Source of the DNA: Bin55 sp965203735
GTDB lineage: Bacteria; Pseudomonadota; Gammaproteobacteria; Pseudomonadales; Azotimanducaceae
Direction: 5' to 3'
Length of the DNA: 64,000 bases
NCBI GenBank assembly: GCA_965203735.1
Contig: OZ241909.1
Coordinates: 558,001-622,000, forward strand
A model generated the notes under the pieces. That model saw nothing but the letters and a program-made list of their open reading frames with translations, was not told the DNA's origin and did no database searches. How positions within the stretch are numbered: position 1 is the first letter of the stretch; every line of letters begins with the position of its first letter. Both the position numbers and the translations under genes were made by a program. Shown here one piece after another: positions 45,223 to 54,467 of this stretch.

Positions 45223-48200
45223 ATGAACGAGATTTTGGCCATCACCCGATGCACCATTAAGGAACTAACACGTTCCTACCAGTACAAGCTCCTATTCCTA
45301 TTTCTAAGTCTTCTGCTGCAAATTTCATATGTGTTTGCGGCAATGTATCAGACCTATTTCACCTCTAGATCTCCAAACTTAGGCTACAACGGCACCCAGT
45401 TTGTTGTTGGAAACGTCGATTGCATTCATTTCTTCTTGCTGCAGTTCGTCGTGGTCGCATTGACTCTCGTGCATTCAGAGCGATTGCGCGGCAGCGATGT
45501 GATGGAGACAATCCATGCCAAGAGATACATGAACATCTGCTGGTCTGCGGGATCGTTGCTCGGTATTTCGGCGATGGTGTACGTCATCCCCTTGGTGAAT
45601 TTCATTGTGATCTACGGAGTTTCTCTGCTCGGGGAAGGTTTTGGATTGGACTTAGGTCCTGCACCCGAACAAATGTCGTTCTTGAATCTGATTTTTGTGG
45701 ATGTGCCCGTAACCATAGTGTTCTACGGAGCTCTCGCGATGGTCTTCCACCAGATTTTGCGAAGTAAGATGCTGGTAGGCGTAGCGACCTTAGCTGTCGC
45801 GTTCCTCCATTTGGTCCTAATTCAATCGGTCCCGTTTAGTTGGCGAGAGCTGGTGTCCTACTCGACAACTCACTCCGTACTGGTTTCTGAAATCTTGCCG
45901 TACTTCAGCAATGTTTTGATTCTGTTCAATCGACTTGTTTGGATCGTTGTAGCGGTGGGCTTGTGCGTGATTGCTGCCTTACTTGACTCAAGACGGGATG
46001 TACTTCGTCCGCATTACGGAAATGTTGCTCTGGCATGTATCGGTGTGGCGATTACAGGTTTTTTTGTTCACGGTTTTATCCTAAACCGAGAATTTCAAGA
46101 AGCGCAACGCGTCGCATCCACGCACAGAATTTCTTCCAGTCAGGTCTCGTTGGATCTAACGAACATCGAAGGAAAGGTGGAAATCGACCCTGGTATTCGT
46201 TTGCTCGTTGATGTTGACCTTTCGGTGAGAGCCAACGACCAATCGTTGAACTCGCTTCAGTTTTCGTTCAACCCCGGAATGGAGCTGGAGCACGTTCGTG
46301 TAGACGAGATGGACCGAGACTATTCCTTTGTAGACGGACTTCTCACTATTGCTCTATCCAGCAACGAATCGACCAGCAGTGCATGGACTGTCTCGATTCG
46401 TGGAAAGGGAGTCCCAGACGTTAACTTTGGATATCCAGATTCAGAAAGAGATTACCTCGGAACGCCAGGGACTTCTCTTCAAATGCCCAAGCTTCTGGGC
46501 GTAGAGAATTCAATCTTTGATCATCGATTTGTCGCACTGATGCCTGGAATCCGATGGTATCCCGTACCGTTGCCGCTAGGAATCGACAAGTCGGTCCAGT
46601 CGATGCAAACACCTGTGGACACGTACTTCGTTGACCTTGAAATCCATATTGCAAACAAGAACTGGAAATTAGCCGCTCCGGAACGCTTGCTTCTGGCTTC
46701 GGAAGACTCTGTTCAATACCAAATTCAAAGCAGTGGCGAAGTACCACATTTTGCAATCGTTGCCTCCGAATTCCAATCGCGCACATTTGAATCGGACGAA
46801 GTAGAGGTGGAACTGCTCATTCACAGCCGACACTTCGAGCAGACTGAATCCATGACCGCCATTTGGAACTTGACGCTGGGATTCATAAAGGACCGTCTTT
46901 CGGATTTATCGGAGGCTGGATTGCCTTTTCCTTATCGTTCACTGACATTCGTAGAAGTACCCAACCATCTCCGACTTGTCGGTGGCTACAACATGCCGTT
47001 CCTCTATTCACAACCGGGCATAGTGTTGATACGTGAGAGTGGATTTCCTACCGCGAAAATGGATGAGATGTATGAAAGGTACTTGACCTTTGACATGACA
47101 GATGACCAACGTCAGCAGTATGTGACAGAAAACATTTTCTTTTATGACTACACCAATATTCTCGGAGGAAACCTTTTGAGTGCTGTTGCAGAACAGTATT
47201 TTCCCTTCTTGGTCACCCCGATAGGGTGGGAGAGTCTGGCATTGAACCACATGAAGAGGATGCTTCTGATTGACACCGTGAGGGGACCCGACGATCCCAA
47301 TACAGCTCCGACTGACATTGCGTTTGTAAACGAAATTGCAGGCTTGACGGCAATCTATCCCAGTATTGTGATTGACAGACTCTTTCGAACCTACGAACAG
47401 CTAGATCCAACTCGACTTGAAGGAAGGCTGTACGATCGTTTCATGCTCAGTGACGCTTCATTTACCGTTCAATCGATGAAGATGTCAGAATTGCTTCAAA
47501 GTGACGACGTCTCGCTCAGAAGATCAGCAGTGGAACAGAGGTTGTCCGGCACCTACCGAGCTCTCGTAGGACTCTACGGCAATGCAAGACTCCAGGACCT
47601 GCTCGATCAGGAATCGAAGCGGGTTGCGCAACACTCCATGTCGCATGCAGACACTGCGACTAACGGGCTCAAGGACTCATCAAAATCGTTGATCCCACTT
47701 CTGGACGAATGGTACGAGTCGACACATGCTCCTGCATTTAGCACTTCGGGGTTGGAGGTTGTTCGGGTGGAAGTACAAGATGCACCCTTCACACACCGGG
47801 GTTCTTTCAAGATCCGAAACGACGCCGACGTTACCGGAGTGGTGGAGTTCTACACCGATCACTATCTCGACGCGATAGATACAGGCATATGCGTTGAAGT
47901 GCCAGGCCAAACAGCCTTTCACATTAACCTGTATGCAGAGGAAGAAATAGTAGGTGTTTCAGTCGCCACTTTCTATTCCCAAAATCAAGGTGGAATTTAC
48001 ATACGCCCTCTAAGAGAGTCTGGACCCGACCCAGCGGACATCACTGAGGAGACACTGCTGCCTCCTCTTACTGAGATTTCGTGGAATCCTTTCGACCAAG
48101 ACACCGTAATTGTGGATAACTTGGACGCGGGATTTCAACTTGTGGACTGGGAGAATCGGTCTGGGTCTCGAGCGTTTCAGAGTTTGCGTTGGTTCTGGGA

Positions 48201-48657
48201 TCCGCCTCCATTGCTGCCAATCCGGGCTCTGGGATTGGATAGTTTCAGTTGGAACGAACTCAGGGCAAACAAGACTTGGAGGATTATGGCCGCTCCTTGG
48301 TCTGACACTTTCGGCAGGTACCGACCAACCGCGTTGGCGACGTTTGGAACCAAAGTGGAGACCGCCCGATTCTCCACAAAAATGCCTTTTGGTGGCAAGT
48401 GGTCTCTTTCCTATCACTTTCCAACCTCATACGGACTTGTTGATCGATTTGGAGTTCACAATTTTGTTCTTCACGACTCTCTAGGCGAGAGGCAATTGCA
48501 CGTGGATCCGAAAGATGGCTCAGGCTGGATTCATGCAGGGGAGTTTGACCTAGCAAGTGTCGCTGTGCACTTGGACCTTGTTTCGGCTGATCCGCCTAAC
48601 TCGCTTCGGGTTGCAGACGCTATTCGCTGGAAGTTCGTATCAAAGAGCGACAATTGA
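45223..48657 (+). CDS. ABC-2 permease fused to an M1 aminopeptidase-like domain without zinc ligands
   Basis: 1144 residues. The first about 310 form an ABC-2 type membrane domain (six helices with a cytoplasmic start); the rest is periplasmic and has the M1 gluzincin layout. The family zinc site HEXXH-x18-E can be aligned through the shared QWWxxLVTP segment, here QYFPFLVTPIGW. At HEXXH stand Ser653-Ala-Val-Ala-Glu657, and at the third ligand His676 (LNHM). The GAMEN-like region is also altered. Active members of this fusion are predicted exporters with a linked peptidase; this one can bind at most. No ABC ATPase gene adjoins it. Confidence 0.85.
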   Translation: MNEILAITRCTIKELTRSYQYKLLFLFLSLLLQISYVFAAMYQTYFTSRSPNLGYNGTQFVVGNVDCIHFFLLQFVVVALTLVHSERLRGSDVMETIHAKRYMNICWSAGSLLGISAMVYVIPLVNFIVIYGVSLLGEGFGLDLGPAPEQMSFLNLIFVDVPVTIVFYGALAMVFHQILRSKMLVGVATLAVAFLHLVLIQSVPFSWRELVSYSTTHSVLVSEILPYFSNVLILFNRLVWIVVAVGLCVIAALLDSRRDVLRPHYGNVALACIGVAITGFFVHGFILNREFQEAQRVASTHRISSSQVSLDLTNIEGKVEIDPGIRLLVDVDLSVRANDQSLNSLQFSFNPGMELEHVRVDEMDRDYSFVDGLLTIALSSNESTSSAWTVSIRGKGVPDVNFGYPDSERDYLGTPGTSLQMPKLLGVENSIFDHRFVALMPGIRWYPVPLPLGIDKSVQSMQTPVDTYFVDLEIHIANKNWKLAAPERLLLASEDSVQYQIQSSGEVPHFAIVASEFQSRTFESDEVEVELLIHSRHFEQTESMTAIWNLTLGFIKDRLSDLSEAGLPFPYRSLTFVEVPNHLRLVGGYNMPFLYSQPGIVLIRESGFPTAKMDEMYERYLTFDMTDDQRQQYVTENIFFYDYTNILGGNLLSAVAEQYFPFLVTPIGWESLALNHMKRMLLIDTVRGPDDPNTAPTDIAFVNEIAGLTAIYPSIVIDRLFRTYEQLDPTRLEGRLYDRFMLSDASFTVQSMKMSELLQSDDVSLRRSAVEQRLSGTYRALVGLYGNARLQDLLDQESKRVAQHSMSHADTATNGLKDSSKSLIPLLDEWYESTHAPAFSTSGLEVVRVEVQDAPFTHRGSFKIRNDADVTGVVEFYTDHYLDAIDTGICVEVPGQTAFHINLYAEEEIVGVSVATFYSQNQGGIYIRPLRESGPDPADITEETLLPPLTEISWNPFDQDTVIVDNLDAGFQLVDWENRSGSRAFQSLRWFWDPPPLLPIRALGLDSFSWNELRANKTWRIMAAPWSDTFGRYRPTALATFGTKVETARFSTKMPFGGKWSLSYHFPTSYGLVDRFGVHNFVLHDSLGERQLHVDPKDGSGWIHAGEFDLASVAVHLDLVSADPPNSLRVADAIRWKFVSKSDN

Positions 48658-48662
48658 TGGAG

Positions 48663-49472
48663 TCAATCATTGAGCTCAATATTTGCATTCACGAACAACC
48701 TCCAGCTTTTGGACCGAGTTGCATTAGTGGTGTCCCGACCTGGTAGAAGCCTTGTCGAGTTTCTGGCGTGTTTTGGTACATGTTCCCTGAGAAGTGCGGC
48801 GTTGTCTCCGGCTTCCACATACCCGAGCAAATAACCGAGATGCTGAGCCCAATGAATCGATGCGGTCTGTGATGCTTCGACATGACGTTCTGGGTCCATG
48901 TAGTCTGAGAGAACCGAAAGCACTCCTGCCACCCTGTCCAGTCCTCCAGCCCGATTCATATAGCCAACCTGGTCGACCGCGGTTGCTTTCACACTCGAGA
49001 CCAAAATCGTTCCACGTGGGTTATTGAACGGTACCACTGGCACTGCCACCAGGTTCTTGCGAGCGAAGAAAGACACTTTGACTGAACCGCACCGAATTTG
49101 CGGTCGATTTGATTCGAGCATGACCTGGAATTCCCGGGGACGATGGTGAGCCGCTCCGTGGAATTGCGCAGCAAAGAGAAGTCCGGCGCAGTAGTGTGTA
49201 TCACGAAGATCCATAAGCGCTGGCACGAATTGGTCTGCAGGTAAGCAACCGAACCGCCTTTTCTCAGACGGCACAATAACGTAGAGTCCCCTAGCAGGAC
49301 TTGCGATTTCGCCCTTGGCAGCGAGACGACTTAGCGCTTGGCGAGTCGCCGTCTCTGAGACGCTGAGAGTTGAGCGAAAATCGGACGAAGTAAAGTGATA
49401 CCGTCCTCGTGCAGCGAGATTCCCAGTTAAGTCGCGAGCACAAATAGGTGAAAACTCACACATTACTTTCAT
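48663..49472 (-). CDS. AbiEi-type antitoxin (type IV TA), apparently orphan
   Basis: 269 residues. The N-terminal winged helix (ARGRYHFTSSDFRSTLSVSETATRQALSRLAAKGEIASPARGLYVIVP) and the C-terminal DUF segment (YCAGLLFAAQFHGAAHHRP) are those of AbiEi antitoxins, which repress the abiE operon. The nucleotidyltransferase toxin AbiEii is normally the next gene; here the 3' side is the end of the convergent ABC-2 gene and no AbiEii is present. Two ATGs (codons 1 and 4) could be the start. Its promoter lies at the edge of the left inverted repeat. Confidence 0.85.
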   Translation of the reverse strand: MKVMCEFSPICARDLTGNLAARGRYHFTSSDFRSTLSVSETATRQALSRLAAKGEIASPARGLYVIVPSEKRRFGCLPADQFVPALMDLRDTHYCAGLLFAAQFHGAAHHRPREFQVMLESNRPQIRCGSVKVSFFARKNLVAVPVVPFNNPRGTILVSSVKATAVDQVGYMNRAGGLDRVAGVLSVLSDYMDPERHVEASQTASIHWAQHLGYLLGYVEAGDNAALLREHVPKHARNSTRLLPGRDTTNATRSKSWRLFVNANIELND

Positions 49473-49487
49473 AAAGTAGTTATTTCC

Positions 49488-49750
49488 GGGACTTATAACC
49501 CTGACTATCCATACATGAGATAAACCTAGGACTTCTCATGCTTTTTCAATTTCGAGTCGTTGCTGGCAAAGATGGCTTGCGGGATCTTCTCGGGCGGCAC
49601 ACTGATGCGTCTTGGCATGGATTTTGCCGGACGACCGCGTTTTCTGTCACCACACGCGTATCCAAGAATGGAACGCTCATTGCATTCAGTGAGCGTTCCC
49701 GCGAATGTGACGCGAGGGCTTTTCGCTCGGCAAAGAGATCTGCATCACCA
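49488..49750 (-). repeat. Inverted repeat, left copy (~260 bp)
   Basis: This segment and 51802-52062 are reverse complements of one another. By eye I count about two dozen mismatches and no gaps over some 230 bp. It carries an open frame (49744-49526, minus strand) and downstream sequence up to GGGACTTATAAC at 49488. Its inner edge cuts into the 3' end of the lipoprotein-thioredoxin gene. Confidence 0.85.
49526..49744 (-). pseudogene. Small basic protein or gene fragment in the left repeat
   Basis: The 72-codon open frame ends KIPQAIFASNDSKLKKHEKS and holds RKRGRPAKSMPRRISVPPEK; its partner in the right repeat is the same in about two thirds of the positions. The RGRPxK-MPxxI-PEKI pattern resembles a class of short basic proteins common on phages and plasmids (from memory). 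The first ATG leaves only 30 residues and the GTG start of the right copy is GCG here, so this copy probably lacks a proper start. Confidence 0.45.
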
Positions 49751-49967
49751 CGCACGGACCGCACCAAATCGTGAAGACGTCTACAAAGATCATCTTTTCC
49801 TCTTGAGCGGCGTGTGCAAGAGCGTCTTCGAAAGAACCTTCAAAGAAGTCTATTCCTATGCTTGTTGGAGGAGAAGCTTCCGATTGCGAGGCGACCAGAT
49901 TCGCTGCTATCGAACCCTCGTCGGGAGTTGAACATGCTGCTAGCTCCAATAAAAGGCCATTGCACAT
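49686..49967 (-). pseudogene. Lipoprotein thioredoxin-like gene truncated by the left repeat
   Basis: From ATG 49967: a short lipobox-like start (LLLELAAC), then FFEGSFEDALAHAAQEEKM and the thioredoxin active site FTIWCGPCVVM. Right after CVVMQ the frame enters the left repeat and ends after 17 unrelated residues. The last two thirds of the thioredoxin fold are gone, so the product cannot fold normally. The signal sequence is also short and lacks a basic start. Confidence 0.7.
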
Positions 49968-50121
49968 GTCAAAGATCTGTAGCTAACGCCTAGCACTTTG
50001 CTTTACCACTAATGTTTCGGATGCGTGATTGAGCAGCTATGGATGAGAATTCGGTTTTGCCGAACTACATGAGGCGTTAACCCGAAACGAATAGCTGGTT
50101 CGTTAGGATGGCACTAGACCT

Positions 50122-50838
50122 TCAAAATCTCAACATTAGATCCAACTCGAGGGCTTGACCCAGTCCACCTGGCGCATCGAAGTATTGAACGAGCGACGCA
50201 ACTACGGCAATCTTGCCATCCCGAAAGTTCAGTTTTAAGGCCGCAGCGGCAAATGGTTTCGTCTCATCTCGAGTTTCCTTAAACAACGTTTCATACGGGG
50301 TCAAAGTATTCGGTCGCGTCACAGTCGCCGTAAAGGTGGTCGACTCTATCTCAGCCCGAATTTGGGCAATGCCGGCTTTAAGCAGAACGGAAATTGGATC
50401 TCTCAGTACGAACTCGTAGACAGCATTGAGTCGATAAACCGTAAAATCCAAGTCTGATCTGGCTACAAGTATGATCCCGTCGCCAAAGCCATATTCTTCG
50501 AGGGGAATACCAGAAATCTTCTCGTATCGTTTTGGGCCAGTGACGTAGGATCCTTCCACCGACCACGTTTCGTCAAAGGAGTAGCCGGCACCGATGCGCC
50601 CGACATTGTCTGTGCTCGTCGCCCGAACTGAATCCAATGGGATGTCGAATCTCGAACCTTGAAAGGCCGACGTAGCATCGATAGTGGTATCGGCCGAGGA
50701 CCAGTTCACAAAACCTCCAGCTACGTAAAAGGGAAAGAAGAGTGCGGCAGAACTGGAGTCGGCAGAACTGGAGGCAGCAGCAAAGAAAAGCACCGTTGCG
50801 ATCGTCCTAGTAAGGTAATAAATGGCTTTGCATCTCAT
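50122..50838 (-). CDS. Outer-membrane beta-barrel protein (OmpW/OprF-N-like small barrel)
   Basis: 238 residues with a signal peptide (AIYYLTRTIATVLFFAAASSSA), alternating hydrophobic beta-strands such as GRIGAGYSFDETWSVEGSYV, and a C-terminal LELDLMLRF whose final Phe is the BAM recognition signal. Eight to ten strands fit the length. Related by sequence to the frameshifted gene 230 bases further on. The substrate is unknown. Lies between the truncated thioredoxin and its paralogue. Confidence 0.78.
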   Translation of the reverse strand: MRCKAIYYLTRTIATVLFFAAASSSADSSSAALFFPFYVAGGFVNWSSADTTIDATSAFQGSRFDIPLDSVRATSTDNVGRIGAGYSFDETWSVEGSYVTGPKRYEKISGIPLEEYGFGDGIILVARSDLDFTVYRLNAVYEFVLRDPISVLLKAGIAQIRAEIESTTFTATVTRPNTLTPYETLFKETRDETKPFAAAALKLNFRDGKIAVVASLVQYFDAPGGLGQALELDLMLRF

Positions 50839-51066
50839 TTGAAGACCCCTCCACGAAAATAATTTTCATTTTTGTTGTGCCGACGTTAGGAAGTGGTTCG
50901 GAAACTTGGCACCCGTCAGCGCTTAATGCCAAAGCCTTTCACAAGTTCACACTGATTGTAGTTCAAGCACAGACGCTTAATGTGTCCTCGATCGAAAAGC
51001 CCTGATAGAACTTTCGAACCTTTCGAAGACGCTAAGTCTGTGTGCGCTCGATCCATCAATCGTGGG

Positions 51067-51823
51067 TCAGAATTTCCATTGATAGTCCAACTCCAAAGAA
51101 TGGGTGACGTCACCTGGCGTATCAAAATAGTTCGAGTATGAAATCGAAACTGCAGAGCGCCCGCTGTCCGGACTCCATTTGATTCCTGCAGACGCAAACA
51201 GATTTGTCGTGGAATCGGACTCCGATACGACTTGGAACGTAGGCGGAAAGACGATATCGGGTTCTTGCCTCAATTCATCCTCGAGTTCGTATTCGGTGCG
51301 GACCGAAACTCTGAAGTCACGTTCGATGAAGGCAATTCCAGTCTTTCCAAAGAGGGAAAAGTTTCCTTGAACTGGAATCGTATAGACCGGGTTGATTCTC
51401 AAGATCGAGGCTTTCAATTTGTGAGTTACTCCGACGTCGAAACCAATCTCGAAATCATCATCAAAACTGTCGTCGGAAAAGACTGGACGCTCAGTGTAGA
51501 TGGGTCCAAACAAGCTCGGAATGCTCGTCTCATGTTCCATTCCCACAATGGCAACTGCTTCATCGGACCACGACTCATCAATGGAGTAGCCAGCGCCAAC
51601 CGTTAGGGTGGTCTGAGAGCTCGAATCTGAAATTGAACCCCCGCTCATATGTAGTGGTTGGAAACTGAAATGAGAATCGACTGGGAGTCGGCCCAAATTC
51701 CGGCCAATGAACGCTTCCTCCAGTAATGTAGGTGTCTTCAAAGTCGACAGATGGAATAGACATTCCGGCCAAACAGAAAATACCAGCCAAGAGTGTTGCT
51801 AGTGTTGCAGATCTCTTTGCCAA
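51067..51823 (-). pseudogene. Outer-membrane beta-barrel gene, frameshifted
   Basis: The signal peptide and first strand are in one frame from TTG 51823 (AKRSATLATLLAGIFCLAG ... TYITGGSVHWPEFG). The rest of the barrel is in another frame (VDSHFSFQPLHMSGGS, GAGYSIDESW, ending LELDYQWKF, to 51067). The switch falls near 51690 and needs one indel; it may be a true mutation or a sequencing error. Aligning with the intact paralogue at 50122-50838 makes the break obvious. The first seven codons lie inside the right repeat. Confidence 0.75.
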
Positions 51824-52062
51824 GTGAAAAACCCTCGCGTCACACTAGTGGGAACACTCACTAAATGCAGCGAGCGTTCCATTCTTGGATACGTGTATGG
51901 TGACAGAAAATGCGTTCGTCTGGCAAAAACCATGCCAAGACACATTAATGCGCCGCCCGAGAAGATCGCACAAGCCATGTTTGCCAGCAACGACTCGAAA
52001 TTGAAAAAGCATGAGAAATCCTAGGTTTATCTCATGTTTGGACAGTCAGGGTTATAAGTCCC
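51802..52062 (+). repeat. Inverted repeat, right copy (~260 bp)
   Basis: Reverse complement of 49488-49750 with no gaps in the compared 230 bp. It begins in the signal-peptide codons of the frameshifted barrel gene and ends at AAGTCCC (52056-52062). The two repeats point outward, and each carries the same small open frame reading away from the block. Confidence 0.85.
51824..52024 (+). CDS. Small basic protein of the right repeat
   Basis: 66 residues from GTG 51824, ending QAMFASNDSKLKKHEKS. Most differences from the left-repeat copy are single substitutions and the frame is kept without gaps, which fits a coding origin. There is no clear ribosome-binding site, and the shared 5' edge of the duplicated segment may have cut a longer gene, so it could be a fragment. 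The RGRP stretch of the left copy is VRLA here. Confidence 0.4.
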   Translation: MKNPRVTLVGTLTKCSERSILGYVYGDRKCVRLAKTMPRHINAPPEKIAQAMFASNDSKLKKHEKS

Positions 52063-52529
52063 TTATTTCCGTTACTTTGAACTAGCAAAAAGGTTTCTAC
52101 AAACCGAGATCTTGGTCTTCTGCTCCCACTTCCTGGTCGGAAATTCAGCGTTTTGATGCAATTCGAGGTTCGTATTCGTTGCTTGATTTCCTCTTAGCCA
52201 CATTCATGAGGTACTGCTAAATTGTGGTTGAATACCACAGCCTCAGTAACTGGAGTTCGTTGAGAAAGTCAGCCAATGATTCTTTTTTAATTGTTAGGTG
52301 GCCGTGATCAAAGTGAGCCACAGAGTAGGATTTGTGACATATCAACAGACAGCAAGGTACCCGAGAGCATGAATCACGTAGTAAGGCACAACTATTCTTC
52401 GGCAAGATGCGTAACTTCTAACTCCGCTATCGCATCTAGATATATACTTAAACGGTATTGATTCAATTCCGATCTTGTACGCTCGGCGGGCGTCAGGCCG
52501 GTTCTTTCCTAACAGGGGAGTTCACACGC
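52063..52529. other. Gap between the right repeat and the second W-DP protein gene
   Basis: About 470 bases without a supported gene. A 62-codon minus-strand frame (52405-52217) has no start signal or family. A ribosome-binding site AGGGGAG (52513-52519) precedes the next start; its promoter is not obvious, though AT-rich sequence at 52430-52455 could supply a -10. Confidence 0.35.
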
Positions 52530-54467
52530 ATGGATTCACAAGAAACTAAACCGTTCCGTCTTTCCTTTCAGTTCTGGATGGGCATTGGGATAGGGGGAGG
52601 TGTCGTGCTTGGAGTCTTTGTTGCAGATTCGGTGCTCACGGAGAGTAGTCTCTCAGACGACGGACGTTCAATAATTAGCAACGAGGAATTCATGGGTGCA
52701 CCCAGCGAACAAGGCAGTGTTGGTGCGTTGCCCTTGAAGGGATCACACGACGATGGACCCTTGGGGACTCTCTTGAGGCACCAAGGTAATTTTGGTCTTT
52801 CAGTAGCACTGCACAACACACTAGCTTCTGCGGGAGAAAAGGAACTGCTCAGTCTCCTTGAACAGTCGGTAGCAATCGAGCATACCAGCCGCAGGCAACT
52901 TGTACAAGGCACAATCTTTCGCAGGTACGCATCGCTCGACCCCAAGAGCGCTGTCAAGCAAGTTTCGAACATGCCGAGACTCCAACACGGCGATCTTCTG
53001 GGAACGGTCTTCGGCGAGTGGGCACTCTCGCACTTGGACGATGCCGTAGCTAGCGCGAAGCGACTGGACGGATTTGGAAAGCTTGCGGCCCTGCGCGGTA
53101 TCTTGGAATCTCGTGATGACCTTTCCGATGCCGTTCGAATTGAGATCGGGCGTCAGTTGGGCAATGAACGTGTCGCTCAAAACATCGTGACGCAGTCCAA
53201 TCTCTCCGAAGCGATTAAGAACCCAGAATCAGCTTGGGCCACACTCATCGGAGACGATCTGCTCGACACAGCTCAAACGGGAACGCTTATTCAAGTCGCT
53301 GAAGCGTGGGTTGAAAAGGACGGCATGTCTGTCTTGGGAAAGATTAGTGACACGCTAACTGACTGGACATCCAAGACGTCTGTCCTGTCCGCAGTCATTC
53401 ACAAGCTTGTACAAGCGGATGCACAAAGTGTCTTCGACTTTGTTCGAACAATGGAAAACGATACCCACAACACCGTCATTATGAACGTAGTGAATGCTTG
53501 GGCAAGACTGGATCCTGAAGCAGCGCTCGCTGCGGTGCAGTCCGTGGACTCCAAGAGCTTGCGCAACTCATTGGTACACAGCATCGCTTCAACATGGGGT
53601 AGAAGCAATCCGCGTGAAGTGCTCGACAGTCTAGATCTCTTACCTGAGAACGCCCGAGACGCTGCGATGAGCTCCGCCCTAACCGCCTTAGCACAAACTA
53701 CTCCCGAAGAGGCCGCCAATCTGATGGCGAACATGGATGGAGGCGAATATCAGCTAATGACAGCCTTCCAAGTAATGAGTGTATGGGCGAACAAGGACCC
53801 GTTGGCAGCACTTGAATGGGTACTCAACAATCCAGACATCGAGGACCAGCGAACGACTCTGCTTCCGTCGATCCTTTACCAAGTTGCTAGCAGAGATCCA
53901 CAGCTTGCGTTTGACATTGCTCTTCAACAGCCCATCGGTGAGAACCAAATAGGACTTGAAGCACAAGTCTTGTCCAATATTGCCTATTCAGACATTGAGA
54001 AAGCTCTTGCGTTGCTGTCCCAAGTCCGCGAGGGTCCGACGTTGGCGTATGCGCTTAATTCTGTTGGAGGTGCACTGGTGAGAAGTGGCGATATCGATGA
54101 GGCTTGGACGCTGGCGCAGCAGCTCTCCAATTCGCAACGTGAAGCTTACTACCAAAGTGTAGTGAGCACATGGGCGTCTCACGATGCAAGCGAGCTTTAT
54201 GAGTCTATCGACAGTCTCCCATCGGATGAACTTAAGTCGTTCGCAGCGATGAGACTGATTTCGTTCAACAAGTGGTCGAAGAATCTAGAAGACGATCAGG
54301 TTAACCATGCCAAGTCATATCTCAACGAACGAGACGCCAATTCGGTCGAACAGATTTCGCAAGGAGTGGGTCACCGAATAGGTACAGAATTTATTCATTT
54401 CGGAGGTGCCGCAGTCTCAGGTGCGGTCATTTATACCGACGCTGTGGAATCTGAGGACTCTGAGTAG
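52530..54467 (+). CDS. Membrane-anchored helical-repeat protein (W-DP repeats), copy 2
   Basis: 645 residues, paralogue of the gene at 19.7 kb. A short cytoplasmic start, an anchor (FWMGIGIGGGVVLGVFVADSV), then helical repeats with VNAWARLDPEAALAAV, ASTWGRSNPREVLDSL and MSVWANKDPLAALEWV. ESRDDLSD, GRQLGNER and LQQPIGENQ match the same blocks of copy 1 in the same order. The start at 52530 has AGGGGAG 10 bases upstream; the 24 codons upstream in frame look non-coding. The C-terminal 40 residues are not shared. Confidence 0.8.
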   Translation: MDSQETKPFRLSFQFWMGIGIGGGVVLGVFVADSVLTESSLSDDGRSIISNEEFMGAPSEQGSVGALPLKGSHDDGPLGTLLRHQGNFGLSVALHNTLASAGEKELLSLLEQSVAIEHTSRRQLVQGTIFRRYASLDPKSAVKQVSNMPRLQHGDLLGTVFGEWALSHLDDAVASAKRLDGFGKLAALRGILESRDDLSDAVRIEIGRQLGNERVAQNIVTQSNLSEAIKNPESAWATLIGDDLLDTAQTGTLIQVAEAWVEKDGMSVLGKISDTLTDWTSKTSVLSAVIHKLVQADAQSVFDFVRTMENDTHNTVIMNVVNAWARLDPEAALAAVQSVDSKSLRNSLVHSIASTWGRSNPREVLDSLDLLPENARDAAMSSALTALAQTTPEEAANLMANMDGGEYQLMTAFQVMSVWANKDPLAALEWVLNNPDIEDQRTTLLPSILYQVASRDPQLAFDIALQQPIGENQIGLEAQVLSNIAYSDIEKALALLSQVREGPTLAYALNSVGGALVRSGDIDEAWTLAQQLSNSQREAYYQSVVSTWASHDASELYESIDSLPSDELKSFAAMRLISFNKWSKNLEDDQVNHAKSYLNERDANSVEQISQGVGHRIGTEFIHFGGAAVSGAVIYTDAVESEDSE

